Shown here in pieces: positions 9,776 to 19,526 of a stretch of 33,709 nt of DNA. Source of the DNA: a bacterium. Its GTDB lineage: Bacteria > Bacteroidota > Bacteroidia > NS11-12g > UBA955. Made by a program: the position numbers and the translations under genes. Position 1 is the first letter of the stretch. Each line of letters starts with the position of its first letter. The DNA lies in the NCBI GenBank assembly GCA_029945665.1, contig JAQSCZ010000037.1, forward strand, positions 1 to 33,709, written 5' to 3'. Below the pieces are notes generated by a model, which saw only the letters and a program-made list of their open reading frames with translations, did no database searches and had not been told where the DNA came from.

Positions 9776-12700
9776 TTAACGTTTAGGTGAATTTTCCCTT
9801 GATTCTTTAATTGTCATGATTCCGCGTTCTGTTTCCTTTTTAACCCTTAAGAGAGTTCCTTCATCATCATATTCATAAATAGTTGCATAATTATTGTCAT
9901 CAAGTGTTGCCACCAGCTTGAGCGATACTGGGTCATATACATATGAGACAAAGCTGCCATTAGCCGGATGAATCCGTATGTCATCGAATAATGCTGAGCC
10001 AGCATCGGTCCCTAAATTTATAGAAATGTTTGTTGCACCAACAGGAATACTAAACTCAAAGAAAACTCTCTGCCACTTATCTATTATTTTTCCAGTTGAA
10101 CGTATTTTTGATAACGTTGTTGGACTACCACCAATCATAAATGAAATTTCTATGAAAGGATTTGTATAATTCTCTATATCAGGATTTGTTCCCAATTCTT
10201 TCACCCATGCACTTACAATATATTTTCCTGGCTCTGGACTAAAGGAAGTCAAGCAATTTTCACAAGCAATATCAGCTGTTGCAGTTGGATTAGGTGCGGT
10301 ATAATTAAGTGAAGATTGACAGGAAATATAGTCAGGAGAAATAAAACTATTTGCATAAAATTTAGCCGTTAAAGTATGTGGTTTACCATCCGCCATTAAG
10401 TTATTAATTGTAAAAGTTAACGAAGAAACAAAAGGGGCATAATAGAGCTGTGATAAATAACCATCGCTTATAATTAAAACTCCATTTGCAGGCGGAGTAG
10501 TAAATGTCACTGTACCATTTAAATTATAATTATTATTTGCACTACTGCAACTTGATGGTGTAGCCGTAAAAGCAGAAATATTACAGGTTGGAGCAGGTGG
10601 TTTGGTACAAGCAGTAAAATCAACTTTGTATTCAAGCGAACATAAAGACTCGGATGTTCCAATTAACGTATAACCGCCTGGTTCTTCTACTTTAATTTTT
10701 TTTGTCGAATTATCTCCTATTATTCCTGGGCCACTCCACCAATATGTTTCAAATCCAGCAGGCGCTTCAAGTTCTCTATTACCAGCACCATCGCATGAAG
10801 TGAAGGTTGGCTGATCATTTAAACAAGCCCCATCGAGGTAAGCATATCCAACATGAGCACCATCGGCACAATCAGAAACAATAAATTCAATTCTAATTTT
10901 TTTACCTGCATAATCATTTAAGGGAATGGCAACAGTCGACCAATCTTTATAATAAAAATCTGTTCCAGATACATTTTTGAAATTGTATTTAACTTCTGGA
11001 TCCGAAGAGTTAGCATATACACCATGGCTAGCGCATTCAATCTCTCCAGTTTTTTCACAAGTGGTATTATCTAACAACAACACTCTTACTTTAAAAAAAG
11101 GTTTTTCATAATCTTTGTGTTTATCTTTTGGATCCTCGAACACCAGTGCATACTTATATAATAAAACACCTGGATTAGATGAAGGTACCACCATTGTTTT
11201 TGTGATTTTTGTTGCCTCTTTATTTAATTTGTCAGCTGTTAAATTTTCAAGTCTTAAGGAATAAGATCCACTTCCTGGACACAATACTGGTAAAGCGCTC
11301 ACATTCGGATCGGTGCCCGAAGTCTGAATTAAAATCCTGCCAGCAATATTTGTATTATATGTTGGATTTGTACTTTTACTCGGATTTGTATTTGTATCAG
11401 AAAAATCGACCTTATAAAAAGAGTGGCAAAAACCATTTCCATATGTTTTATCAGGACAAGCAGCTCCCATGTAACCAACCCATTCAGAATTATAGGCACC
11501 AGATTCAAATCCAATATTACCACAAAATGTTGACACTTCGCTACAACCAGCAGAAGCACATATATCATTTATCACCAATGTAACAGTTCCTGTTGAACAA
11601 GCAAGTGTACTTATATTAGCAGCTGTTTTATTAATTGTTAGAGTAGTTGGGGTTGTGTATTCCATTTTTGCTAATGCCGAAGGGACTTCGTCATAACATG
11701 AAATATTATTAGTTAACGACAATTTACTAAGCAGTAATTTTGATTTAGAACTAGAAATATCTTTCAAATCAGTGCCTATTATTACATCTGTGTTACTTGC
11801 TAAATAATTTGCGGAAGAATAACCTCCAGAATAAATATTAACAAAGTGCCTATTTAAATCACCAAATTTATAGGTCTTTTTTATAGCCAATGTGCTATAA
11901 TCAATTGTTTCTATAAACCAATCTGACCACACATTTAAACTAGCAGCCATATAAGCCCCAATAAGCAACTCCTGTGTGCTTGTATTATAGCGAAGAACCC
12001 CTCCTCTGGTAACCAGATTTACATCCGCAGGAGATTTCAATACTATATCTGTATTTCGAATAATTGATTCTGTAGTAACATCATAAATAATAATTCCATG
12101 TTGTTGAGAAAAATTAACATTTCTACCTATTAAAAATGCAACATAATTGGTGCCAGGAATTGCTACAGCATTATCTAAGGATTGGTTGCGACTAAAAGTT
12201 TCATTAAAATATTTATGAGACAGCACATTGCCATTAACCGCATTTAATCGAATAATTATATGTTTATACCCATAATCTTTATTTGCACCTCCACCCAAAA
12301 CGATATCACCACCACTAGCTTGAACAATAGAATAGACCAATTCGTTATAAAAATTACTACCACTTACAATGTCATAATCAAAGGCCCATTGTTTTACGCC
12401 AGCAGTATCAATTCTTGCAACAAAATGTTTTTCAGTATAAACACCTGCTATGGCACCCAATACAATATAGTGGTCCGAACTATTGGTTCCACTAGAATTC
12501 ATTTGAATAATTCTTAGTAGTCTGCAACCTGTGTAACCAGCATCTGTTTTTTTATTGAAAATTATCGCACCATTCGACCCTTTTATTTTTAGAATAAATC
12601 CATAATTGCTTGCACCTGAAATACAATTTCCTACAATAATAATATCCCCTGCCCTATCGACAATAAATCCTAAGGCTCTTTGAATAGTTGAAAAACTATA

Positions 12701-13000
12701 ACTCTTTTTCCATATCACAGTATTTGTTCCACTTGGTGGACTTGTACTTCCTCCATTCGAAGGCAAACGAGTTATAATAATATCTGTGTGCACTGTACTA
12801 TATATATCGGTGTAAGTTGTATTACTAACGCTTATTAAATCAGAATTAGATGCTTCAACAACACCAACTGAGTATTCATCATCTGTCACTTCAACTTTTT
12901 TTGTCCAAGTCTGAGCAAATGTCAATTTAAAACTTAAAGAGACTATCAGTGCAAGACAGAAGATTCTCTTAATGCATTCTAGGTTTATTATTTTTTTCAT
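9776..13000 (-). CDS. Large secreted protein: beta-propeller, jelly-roll-like segments, C-terminal YD-type motif
   Basis: The protein has 1074 aa and a signal peptide (about residues 10-29, cleaved near TFAQ). Residues 30-430 show repeating strand patterns typical of a secreted beta-propeller (GDIIIVGNC, DHYIVLGAI, GDIVLGGGA). Residues 480-760 contain a jelly-roll-like domain (NIGFESGAYNSEWVGYMG, later YLDGACL) with many Cys. Residues 790-920 are Cys-containing beta domains; 925-1020 resemble a carbohydrate-binding module (GKYIVSAWVKE, ALFDDIRIHPANG). The last about 60 residues (YVYDPVSLKLVATLDDNN, YATIYEYDDEGTLLRVKKE) are a YD-type motif I recall from the C-terminus of Bacteroidota Rhs-like proteins. 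No type IX sorting domain is seen at the end. It lies 26 bp after the 1809-aa gene and 4 bp before the next gene. Function is unknown; I infer that it is a partner or a displaced C-terminal half of the upstream protein. Confidence 0.9.
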   Translation of the reverse strand: MKKIINLECIKRIFCLALIVSLSFKLTFAQTWTKKVEVTDDEYSVGVVEASNSDLISVSNTTYTDIYSTVHTDIIITRLPSNGGSTSPPSGTNTVIWKKSYSFSTIQRALGFIVDRAGDIIIVGNCISGASNYGFILKIKGSNGAIIFNKKTDAGYTGCRLLRIIQMNSSGTNSSDHYIVLGAIAGVYTEKHFVARIDTAGVKQWAFDYDIVSGSNFYNELVYSIVQASGGDIVLGGGANKDYGYKHIIIRLNAVNGNVLSHKYFNETFSRNQSLDNAVAIPGTNYVAFLIGRNVNFSQQHGIIIYDVTTESIIRNTDIVLKSPADVNLVTRGGVLRYNTSTQELLIGAYMAASLNVWSDWFIETIDYSTLAIKKTYKFGDLNRHFVNIYSGGYSSANYLASNTDVIIGTDLKDISSSKSKLLLSKLSLTNNISCYDEVPSALAKMEYTTPTTLTINKTAANISTLACSTGTVTLVINDICASAGCSEVSTFCGNIGFESGAYNSEWVGYMGAACPDKTYGNGFCHSFYKVDFSDTNTNPSKSTNPTYNTNIAGRILIQTSGTDPNVSALPVLCPGSGSYSLRLENLTADKLNKEATKITKTMVVPSSNPGVLLYKYALVFEDPKDKHKDYEKPFFKVRVLLLDNTTCEKTGEIECASHGVYANSSDPEVKYNFKNVSGTDFYYKDWSTVAIPLNDYAGKKIRIEFIVSDCADGAHVGYAYLDGACLNDQPTFTSCDGAGNRELEAPAGFETYWWSGPGIIGDNSTKKIKVEEPGGYTLIGTSESLCSLEYKVDFTACTKPPAPTCNISAFTATPSSCSSANNNYNLNGTVTFTTPPANGVLIISDGYLSQLYYAPFVSSLTFTINNLMADGKPHTLTAKFYANSFISPDYISCQSSLNYTAPNPTATADIACENCLTSFSPEPGKYIVSAWVKELGTNPDIENYTNPFIEISFMIGGSPTTLSKIRSTGKIIDKWQRVFFEFSIPVGATNISINLGTDAGSALFDDIRIHPANGSFVSYVYDPVSLKLVATLDDNNYATIYEYDDEGTLLRVKKETERGIMTIKESRENSPKR

Positions 13001-13026
13001 TCCTTTACTTAATTTAAATCCCCAAT

Positions 13027-16000
13027 TTAATTACATGGATTACCTATTGTTTTTGTCACCGTTGAATTTGCCCCGCTGTTAACTTTCAAACTTTTCTTAC
13101 CTGTATGTGCGTCATTTTCAATTGTTCTATTGATAGCCGTTTTATAACTAAAATGATCTGACGAACAAGTGATAAAATCATAATCTTCCATACCATCAAA
13201 GGCAATAGCCCTTCTCTTTGCATTTGCCGCAACTGCAGATGGAAGCGAATGATTATATCCAAAAATTGCTGACGAGTAACGGAACAATGCATCCATATTT
13301 TCTAATTCTTCGCCATATGGACCATACTCGGTTATTTCGGTTGTCCACTGCCAATTTTCAGGAAATTGCCCCCATAAACCGCCATTTACTTGCCAATAAG
13401 GTGTAAAATTGGCATATAATCCATCCGTTCTAATATTTGTATTTGAATTGACTAAAGTATGCGTTCTATCAGTCAGATAAGCATAGGCGCGGTAGGGTCT
13501 GAAAGTTCCTTTCTGCCCATTCACATATGGATTCTTAGACATATAGACGATATCATTTTGAGAAGTAAAACATTCGCAATAGGTTTTCCAACCTTCCTTA
13601 AATACTTGAGCACTTGCAGAAAGAACACCACTAATATTATTTTCAGAAAGGGAGTTTAGTGGATTAACTGTTGTTGCAATAGTCCCAATATTAGCAGCAA
13701 TTACATTTCTTCTACCACTGCGAAGAATTTTTATGTGTGTTCCTGCTGGGTTATATGGTTTACCCAAAAAATTAACCATTGTTACCTTACCAACAATACT
13801 CACATTGGTTACCCATCCTTTTTCTTCTCCAACAGAAACCTCATCACCTGGCACAAAGAAATCTTTTGCATTCGCCATGGTAAATTCGCCATTAACATCA
13901 ATCGTTGCATCTATTTCAGCTCCCAAGTTTTTATATGCGGCTCCCATTTGATCGTAATACCAATGAGCAGGATATTGAAAATTATAGATATCATCTTCAA
14001 ATTCATTCTTAGTCATTGTCAATAATACTTGACCATTTTCTGCATCATAAGCCAAATTTTTTGTTGGAACTGAGGACCCTAAGTCATAGGCTATTGTTTC
14101 TTTAACCAAGCCATATCTACAAACTAATTTCGTAACAACGGCCGATCTGTATCGGGTCTCTTCGACATTAAACTGCGGCATAACCGTAGGCACTATCGCA
14201 GGGAAAAGAATGGCTAAAAAACTAGCCATATTAAAATTCAATCCACCCCCATAAGTCTTAGAATCTTCTTCTCTAAAATCAACAAAAACATCATACTCTA
14301 CACCTATTTCTTTTGTATCAATTGTTCCATCCTTTCTAATTATTGTGGCGTCATTTTTTAGCTTAAATCCTCTATCCTGATAACGTTCACAATTGTATTT
14401 ATATTCTATTCCCGAAATAGGTTTATCTGCATCCTCCGCATACACCCAATTAGCTTTCTGCTTACCGTGCATATCATTAAGCTCTATTGTATATCCCTGA
14501 CTAGTGGTCATATAATCGACACAACTTTTATTGAGAATTGACCAAATCCTTTTTGTTTTATAAGGTTTAAAATCTATGCCTGTATAATCTACTATTGTAG
14601 GGAAATCTTTTGCTGTATAGAATTCATTAACCACATACCCTGTTGCATGCCGTTTTACACCTGAGTATTGCAAATTCTTAACTGTAACTTTACTATATCC
14701 AACACTTGGAGCTGGGAAAAAAGATTCACCAAATGGACTCTCAGTATATGATTTATCATCTGGCACTAATAATTTTTCATCTTTATCTCCAGACCAAACA
14801 GGTTGTTTCCAAGGATTCTCATCACCGCCCAATGCAGGTTCATAGGCTGCAACACCCGAAGAAATTAAAACATCTGGATTATTATCATCTTGTATGGTAT
14901 ATGAATACTCTTGACCATAGGAATAAGTTGGATTTGTGGAAACCATCGATTGCCATTCATCGCTTATTTCAATCTTTTTAACTCTATTCCCTCCTCCTAA
15001 TTTAAATCCATCAGGTGTATTCAATCTTATGAATGATTTATTAAGTATTACATTTTTCCCAAAATCTTTATTTTGCATGGTTCTGTTTGGTCCAAGAAAA
15101 GCTTCTCTAATATTTTTTATAGGAGATGCGTTTGTAATTGCTTTGTAAACTTGAATAACATTATCGCCAGGTTCTTCGGTGGTTGGCTGATCATTTACAA
15201 TTCTTGAACACCGTGTTCTTCCATATTGCCAAATAGCTTTTGAAATTGGATTCACTGAAGAGCTACTTGTATTATCGCCTATTGCTACATCCTTTATTTT
15301 AATATAGCCATAATCATAATCACCTCCAACCACTGAGCTAAGTACACCACAATTATTTAGATCAATACTCGCATAACCAGATACATAATCATAATGCGCT
15401 TCCTTATCCGTTATATTGCCAAGTACTCTAAAATATAAATTGTCTATTCCATTGAGATATTTTGTTTTAAATAAATCTGAGGCAGAAGACAATGAATACG
15501 AAGATGTACTTATAGCCTTTTGAAGTTTAATAGTTAAGTATCCATTTATTTTATTAGAACTTGGATCAAGGGGATTTAATTTATTATAACTCTCCATTAA
15601 GCTGTTTTTATACTGACTCAAAAAATCTTTAGAGTTTATATCACTTCCAATGGAATTTATCTTAAACATTTGCATGGCCTTTTTATCCTGTACAAATGCA
15701 TAATCATCGGCTTCATATGATACTTTAATTTGCCCTCCCGATGGCAACATAATATTAGACAATTGCCAAGCTCTACTATTTTTATTGGTAACTGTTGTAT
15801 CCTGACCTACATATGGATACTCGGAAGTATGCACTGGATTATTCTTTGGCACCAAAGAACCCAAGGCATTGGATTTATAGTTGCCCCATCTGTCATAAGC
15901 TTTTAAACTATAAGTTGGATTAAAGCTATGGTAGATAAAAGTATATGGACTAAACTTTGCACGATATGATTTACCATATGTGAAATAAATTTTTTTCAGG

Positions 16001-18456
16001 GCCAATTTACCTTTGTTTAAATTCACATTCACACCATCTATCATTTCAATTGCTCCATCATTATTAGGAATGCCAGAACAAAGTGAATAATCATATTCAA
16101 AATGAACCTCTTTAATTGGAACGGCACTAGCACCTAGAAGATCATAATCAGGTTTTGAATACAACGAAATTTTCCTCAAAAGATGCATTGAAATAGAGTT
16201 TGCACCCATGCCTCCATCCCTATCTTTTACACTAAATGCATCATGTCTTGATTCTGTGGTAAAAACAGCAACTGTATTTTTAGTAATTATTTTTTCCAAA
16301 TACCAAATTTCCTTTTCTCCATACTGGTAATTTCCTTGGTCATCTGTAATATCTGATTTAATCCCTTCATTGTAGTTCGCCTGCATTTGTTCATATGGAA
16401 CTCTCCAATTGTAAGGCTTTGTTAATTTTTTGTACTCAAATAATGTATAATTCCCCAAATCACCTTTGCTAGGTCCTCTTATTCCATCAATATCGGTATA
16501 TTCAGGAGATATAATTGCGGTTAACAGATAGGAATGCGCATAAGCGGGTGTAATTTCCGAATTATAATAATTATTTATTCCTCTTTTATTATCTTTGGTA
16601 TTATCTCCATAGTCATACCTTATTAAACCCTTTTCATCACTTCTTCTACCCATTATATCTACTCTATCTCCACCACCGCTACCCATAGCGAATGATGTTT
16701 GTTCTTGAGTAATATTGTATGCAGGTATTCCATAATAATATCTTGCACCATCAGTTCTTACAACTGACACCTCAGAAATATGATGATCGGGCGCACTATA
16801 CATTTTATCCTTGTAATCTATTAAAGCATATTTGGACAACTCACTTCTTTTTAGATAAGTTAATGCTTGCCCTCTTTTTACTCTTTTTTTGCGATACATT
16901 TTATCTGAAATATCCAAAGTATTTCCATCTTTATCAGCGAACTCATTTTTTGTATAAACATCTATCCCTGCTTTCTCTAATGAAATTCTTATTGGTTTAG
17001 CTTTCATAAATTTATCGGAAAATTCGCTTTCATCATCTACCGATAATTCGCCTGTTTGTTTATAAAAAACAGGTTCGAAAGCACCTTCTGCATCGCCAAT
17101 TGATTGACGAAATTTGATATTACTTTTCGCTCTGTTTTGGCCATTCCAAATATTACTTTGCGAATTTGTATAGTTAACATGTAAATCAAGACCAACTTTA
17201 AACAATCCCCCAGTAGCTTCTTCTCCACCCAATGAACCACCCAAACTAGTATTTCTATGCAAAGGGTCACTAACAGCACCAATATCATTCCTAAAAGGTC
17301 TAAATGAACCACCAATACCATGACCATTAATACTTAAAATATCATACGTATAACTTGAAAGTGGTAAATTAGATGTATTCACATTAAAAGTCCCATCCTT
17401 TTCTCTATTAAAATCCAATAGCCCATTATTTTCAGAACCTTCTAACGCAGCATTTTGCATATTTAAATATCCATAAGCAGGTGTTTTAATGGTTCTGTCC
17501 TTCAATTTCTGCATCGAATAATAACCTCCAAAATTTATTGTCCCATCAAGTCCATATAATTCCACTCCAAATTTCACAGAAAAATTAACTGAATAATTAA
17601 CCATCGAATTCTCGGCCGATGGAGAATAACTATTTACACCAAATTTGATACTAGACCCAGGGCCACCGTGACTAGACCTTGCTTCGGATCCTTTTGAGGT
17701 TTTAGCACCATGTACCGAACTACTTGCAGAGGCATCAATTGACAAATCGCCTAGTCCAGCTCTGCTATTGAAAGAGGTTCCTATTCCTATACCAGCAAAC
17801 TTATCTCGATTTCCAACCTGATCAACTTGCGCCTGAAAAGAAAGATTGGGACTTATTGTTAATCCATTTTCTGAAGAAGAAGACAAACCTAATCCAGCGG
17901 TCATTCGACCCTTTGATTTATCGCCAGCAGAAAAAGACGCATTGACAGAAGTTTCTATTCCAACACCATTATAATTATTATAAGAAATGCCCATTCCTAC
18001 ACTTCCATTAATGACATCTAATCCAAATAATTCCCCACCAACTCCACCGTTAAAACCTATTGTTCTATTCGGACGCATATTTAATTCCTTAGTAACCACA
18101 TCCCCATTAAAATCATCAGGAAGTCCGCGCATATTGCGATTTATAACCCCTGGATTTAAATTCCATCCCAAACCTACCCAACTAGCTTCGGCATCGGTTG
18201 ATACACCAGAATTATATACCATATTTATTGGATAGCCATCAATATCCAATAGAGGTAAATTGTACGAAAAATCTCCCGTAAATGGATCAACCATATCCGA
18301 GACTCCTATCGGTTGAAAACTCTGCACTTCCGGCTGACTAGGTCCTCCTGTCAATGCAAATGATTTTAAGGGCACTAGAATTTGAATCAGAAATACAGAA
18401 AGCAATGTAAAAGAAACAAATCTCTTTCTTTTGTTTATGGATTTAAAAATTGTCAT
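13027..18456 (-). CDS. Large secreted Rhs/SpvB-like shell protein
   Basis: The 1809-aa protein has a signal peptide (about residues 12-35, ending KSFA). Residues 45-118 carry the block that opens many Bacteroidota Rhs-like secreted proteins: QSFQPIGVSDMVDPFTGDF, LPLLDIDGYPINMVYNSGVS, ASWVGLGWNLNPGVINR, MRGLPDDF. Residues 120-330 are Gly/Ser-rich beta repeats; 330-1500 are a long beta-rich region with scattered Tyr-Asp pairs (for example GIPAYNITQEQ, LKAYDRWGNYK). The C-terminal 120 residues (TEYGPYGEELENMDALFRYS, IAFDGMEDYDF, HTGKKSLKV) resemble a conserved piece that I recall as normally continuing straight into a carbohydrate-binding module and a YD tail; here it stops and that tail is on the next gene. 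By analogy with Rhs/TcB-C shells it may form a hollow beta shell, which is inference. It starts 6 bp after the lipoprotein gene. Confidence 0.92.
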   Translation of the reverse strand: MTIFKSINKRKRFVSFTLLSVFLIQILVPLKSFALTGGPSQPEVQSFQPIGVSDMVDPFTGDFSYNLPLLDIDGYPINMVYNSGVSTDAEASWVGLGWNLNPGVINRNMRGLPDDFNGDVVTKELNMRPNRTIGFNGGVGGELFGLDVINGSVGMGISYNNYNGVGIETSVNASFSAGDKSKGRMTAGLGLSSSSENGLTISPNLSFQAQVDQVGNRDKFAGIGIGTSFNSRAGLGDLSIDASASSSVHGAKTSKGSEARSSHGGPGSSIKFGVNSYSPSAENSMVNYSVNFSVKFGVELYGLDGTINFGGYYSMQKLKDRTIKTPAYGYLNMQNAALEGSENNGLLDFNREKDGTFNVNTSNLPLSSYTYDILSINGHGIGGSFRPFRNDIGAVSDPLHRNTSLGGSLGGEEATGGLFKVGLDLHVNYTNSQSNIWNGQNRAKSNIKFRQSIGDAEGAFEPVFYKQTGELSVDDESEFSDKFMKAKPIRISLEKAGIDVYTKNEFADKDGNTLDISDKMYRKKRVKRGQALTYLKRSELSKYALIDYKDKMYSAPDHHISEVSVVRTDGARYYYGIPAYNITQEQTSFAMGSGGGDRVDIMGRRSDEKGLIRYDYGDNTKDNKRGINNYYNSEITPAYAHSYLLTAIISPEYTDIDGIRGPSKGDLGNYTLFEYKKLTKPYNWRVPYEQMQANYNEGIKSDITDDQGNYQYGEKEIWYLEKIITKNTVAVFTTESRHDAFSVKDRDGGMGANSISMHLLRKISLYSKPDYDLLGASAVPIKEVHFEYDYSLCSGIPNNDGAIEMIDGVNVNLNKGKLALKKIYFTYGKSYRAKFSPYTFIYHSFNPTYSLKAYDRWGNYKSNALGSLVPKNNPVHTSEYPYVGQDTTVTNKNSRAWQLSNIMLPSGGQIKVSYEADDYAFVQDKKAMQMFKINSIGSDINSKDFLSQYKNSLMESYNKLNPLDPSSNKINGYLTIKLQKAISTSSYSLSSASDLFKTKYLNGIDNLYFRVLGNITDKEAHYDYVSGYASIDLNNCGVLSSVVGGDYDYGYIKIKDVAIGDNTSSSSVNPISKAIWQYGRTRCSRIVNDQPTTEEPGDNVIQVYKAITNASPIKNIREAFLGPNRTMQNKDFGKNVILNKSFIRLNTPDGFKLGGGNRVKKIEISDEWQSMVSTNPTYSYGQEYSYTIQDDNNPDVLISSGVAAYEPALGGDENPWKQPVWSGDKDEKLLVPDDKSYTESPFGESFFPAPSVGYSKVTVKNLQYSGVKRHATGYVVNEFYTAKDFPTIVDYTGIDFKPYKTKRIWSILNKSCVDYMTTSQGYTIELNDMHGKQKANWVYAEDADKPISGIEYKYNCERYQDRGFKLKNDATIIRKDGTIDTKEIGVEYDVFVDFREEDSKTYGGGLNFNMASFLAILFPAIVPTVMPQFNVEETRYRSAVVTKLVCRYGLVKETIAYDLGSSVPTKNLAYDAENGQVLLTMTKNEFEDDIYNFQYPAHWYYDQMGAAYKNLGAEIDATIDVNGEFTMANAKDFFVPGDEVSVGEEKGWVTNVSIVGKVTMVNFLGKPYNPAGTHIKILRSGRRNVIAANIGTIATTVNPLNSLSENNISGVLSASAQVFKEGWKTYCECFTSQNDIVYMSKNPYVNGQKGTFRPYRAYAYLTDRTHTLVNSNTNIRTDGLYANFTPYWQVNGGLWGQFPENWQWTTEITEYGPYGEELENMDALFRYSSAIFGYNHSLPSAVAANAKRRAIAFDGMEDYDFITCSSDHFSYKTAINRTIENDAHTGKKSLKVNSGANSTVTKTIGNPCN

Positions 18457-18462
18457 ATTGGT

Positions 18463-19023
18463 TTATAATTTAAGGTTTACTAATCCTTTATTAAAGTAAT
18501 TATCATTAAGTTGAAATAGAATCTCTGAATCTGAAATTTTGTTAAAAACAAGGAAAAACCTTGAATAAGGCAACTGTCCATAGGACCTATCAAAAGTTGA
18601 ATTTAAACAATCATATTTTTTACCATCTGCGCTTACAGATATAAAGTCTTTAATCATAAAATTTAAGTACTGAATTCTTTCATTCAAATTCTGATATAAA
18701 GTGCTTTTATAATTTGCAATATCTCTTTCATTGTCTATCGTGATATCCATTATTAAACATGTAAAATCAGAGTAATCATTATCTTCATTAAATCTTCCTT
18801 TAAAAATCTTCTTTACATCTTCTGGCGAAATTCTATTAACAGAAAAATTAATTCCATCTATGGTTTTTGAATTAGATACCAAATCCATCTTATCAGCATG
18901 ATTTTCTGCACCAGGTGCAATAGCAAAAGAATTTGTTTCAGATATTTTCTGATTACTATTAGAATGGTCACTTTTACATGCCTCAGAAAACATTACAAGA
19001 AATATAAATATATATCGCATCAT
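18463..19023 (-). CDS. Small lipoprotein of unknown function
   Basis: This 186-aa protein begins with a short hydrophobic segment and a lipobox-like FSEAC (Cys about residue 16), so it is probably a lipoprotein facing the periplasm or exterior. The linker KSDHSNSNQKISETNS is polar and flexible, as after lipidation sites. The remainder has alternating strands and one helix (FSVNRISPEDVKKIF, DFTCLIMDITIDNERD, RFFLVFNKISDSEILFQL); I do not recognise the family. Two ATG codons are in tandem at the start (19023 and 19020). The first overlaps the stop of the upstream Skp-like gene as ATGA, so the two are translationally coupled. A GGAGAAAGG stretch lies just upstream. It ends 6 bp before the 1809-aa gene. 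Its fixed place between a chaperone-like gene and the giant proteins suggests an accessory role in their assembly. Confidence 0.85.
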   Translation of the reverse strand: MMRYIFIFLVMFSEACKSDHSNSNQKISETNSFAIAPGAENHADKMDLVSNSKTIDGINFSVNRISPEDVKKIFKGRFNEDNDYSDFTCLIMDITIDNERDIANYKSTLYQNLNERIQYLNFMIKDFISVSADGKKYDCLNSTFDRSYGQLPYSRFFLVFNKISDSEILFQLNDNYFNKGLVNLKL

Positions 19024-19526
19024 TTTACCCTTTCTCCTTGAAATCTATCATTAACATAAATTGTCACCTTATCTGTGATATCAAGGCCTTCGTCACCATA
19101 CAACAAGGTTCCTTTATTATCAGTTCCTAAAATGAATTTATATCCATTCTTCTTACCGTACTCCTTTATATATGAATTTAATTGAGTAATAATTTTCTCA
19201 TTGTATGAGGTTATTAAAATTTGATTATCTTCTTCATATTGCTTTTCAATGGTATATACTCTTTTCCGCTTCTCTTCAAATTCAACTTCTGTATTCTTAT
19301 CTATTTTAGATTTTTTTTCAATTTCGGTCGCCATCCTATTTAAATCGTATTCTAAACTATCAATAATTCTTTGACGAGACATTTTAATTTGATCATACTC
19401 TTTAGTCAAAACCTTTTTATAATTAAAAGATTCGAATAATTTAGCTATATCAACATAAGCTAGTTTATCTCCTGAACAAGAAGAAAAAAACGCAACTACA
19501 AATAATAATTTAATCAATAATTTCAA
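19020..19526 (-). CDS. Skp/OmpH-like periplasmic chaperone lipoprotein
   Basis: The 168-aa protein has a hydrophobic N-terminus ending in a lipobox-like FFSSC (Cys about residue 17). It then shows the OmpH/Skp pattern: a strand LAYVDIAKLFESFNYKKVL, a long charged helical coiled-coil region (residues about 40-120, rich in Lys/Glu), and a final small beta part (YKFILGTDNKGTLLYGDEGL, DITDKV) that is the usual end of this family. Skp holds unfolded outer-membrane or secreted proteins in the periplasm. Finding a lipidated copy inside an operon for giant secreted proteins suggests a dedicated chaperone. The start codon is TTG at 19526, inside the 3' end of the FN3-like gene (17 bp overlap); another TTG is three codons later and no ATG is available nearby. 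The stop overlaps the next gene as ATGA. Confidence 0.85.
   Translation of the reverse strand: MKLLIKLLFVVAFFSSCSGDKLAYVDIAKLFESFNYKKVLTKEYDQIKMSRQRIIDSLEYDLNRMATEIEKKSKIDKNTEVEFEEKRKRVYTIEKQYEEDNQILITSYNEKIITQLNSYIKEYGKKNGYKFILGTDNKGTLLYGDEGLDITDKVTIYVNDRFQGERVK

Noticed and set aside
9776-18456. Type IX secretion C-terminal sorting domain on the large exported proteins
   Set aside because: The C-termini of the 1809-aa and 1074-aa proteins show no such domain; they end in a beta/CBM-like part and a YD-type tail.
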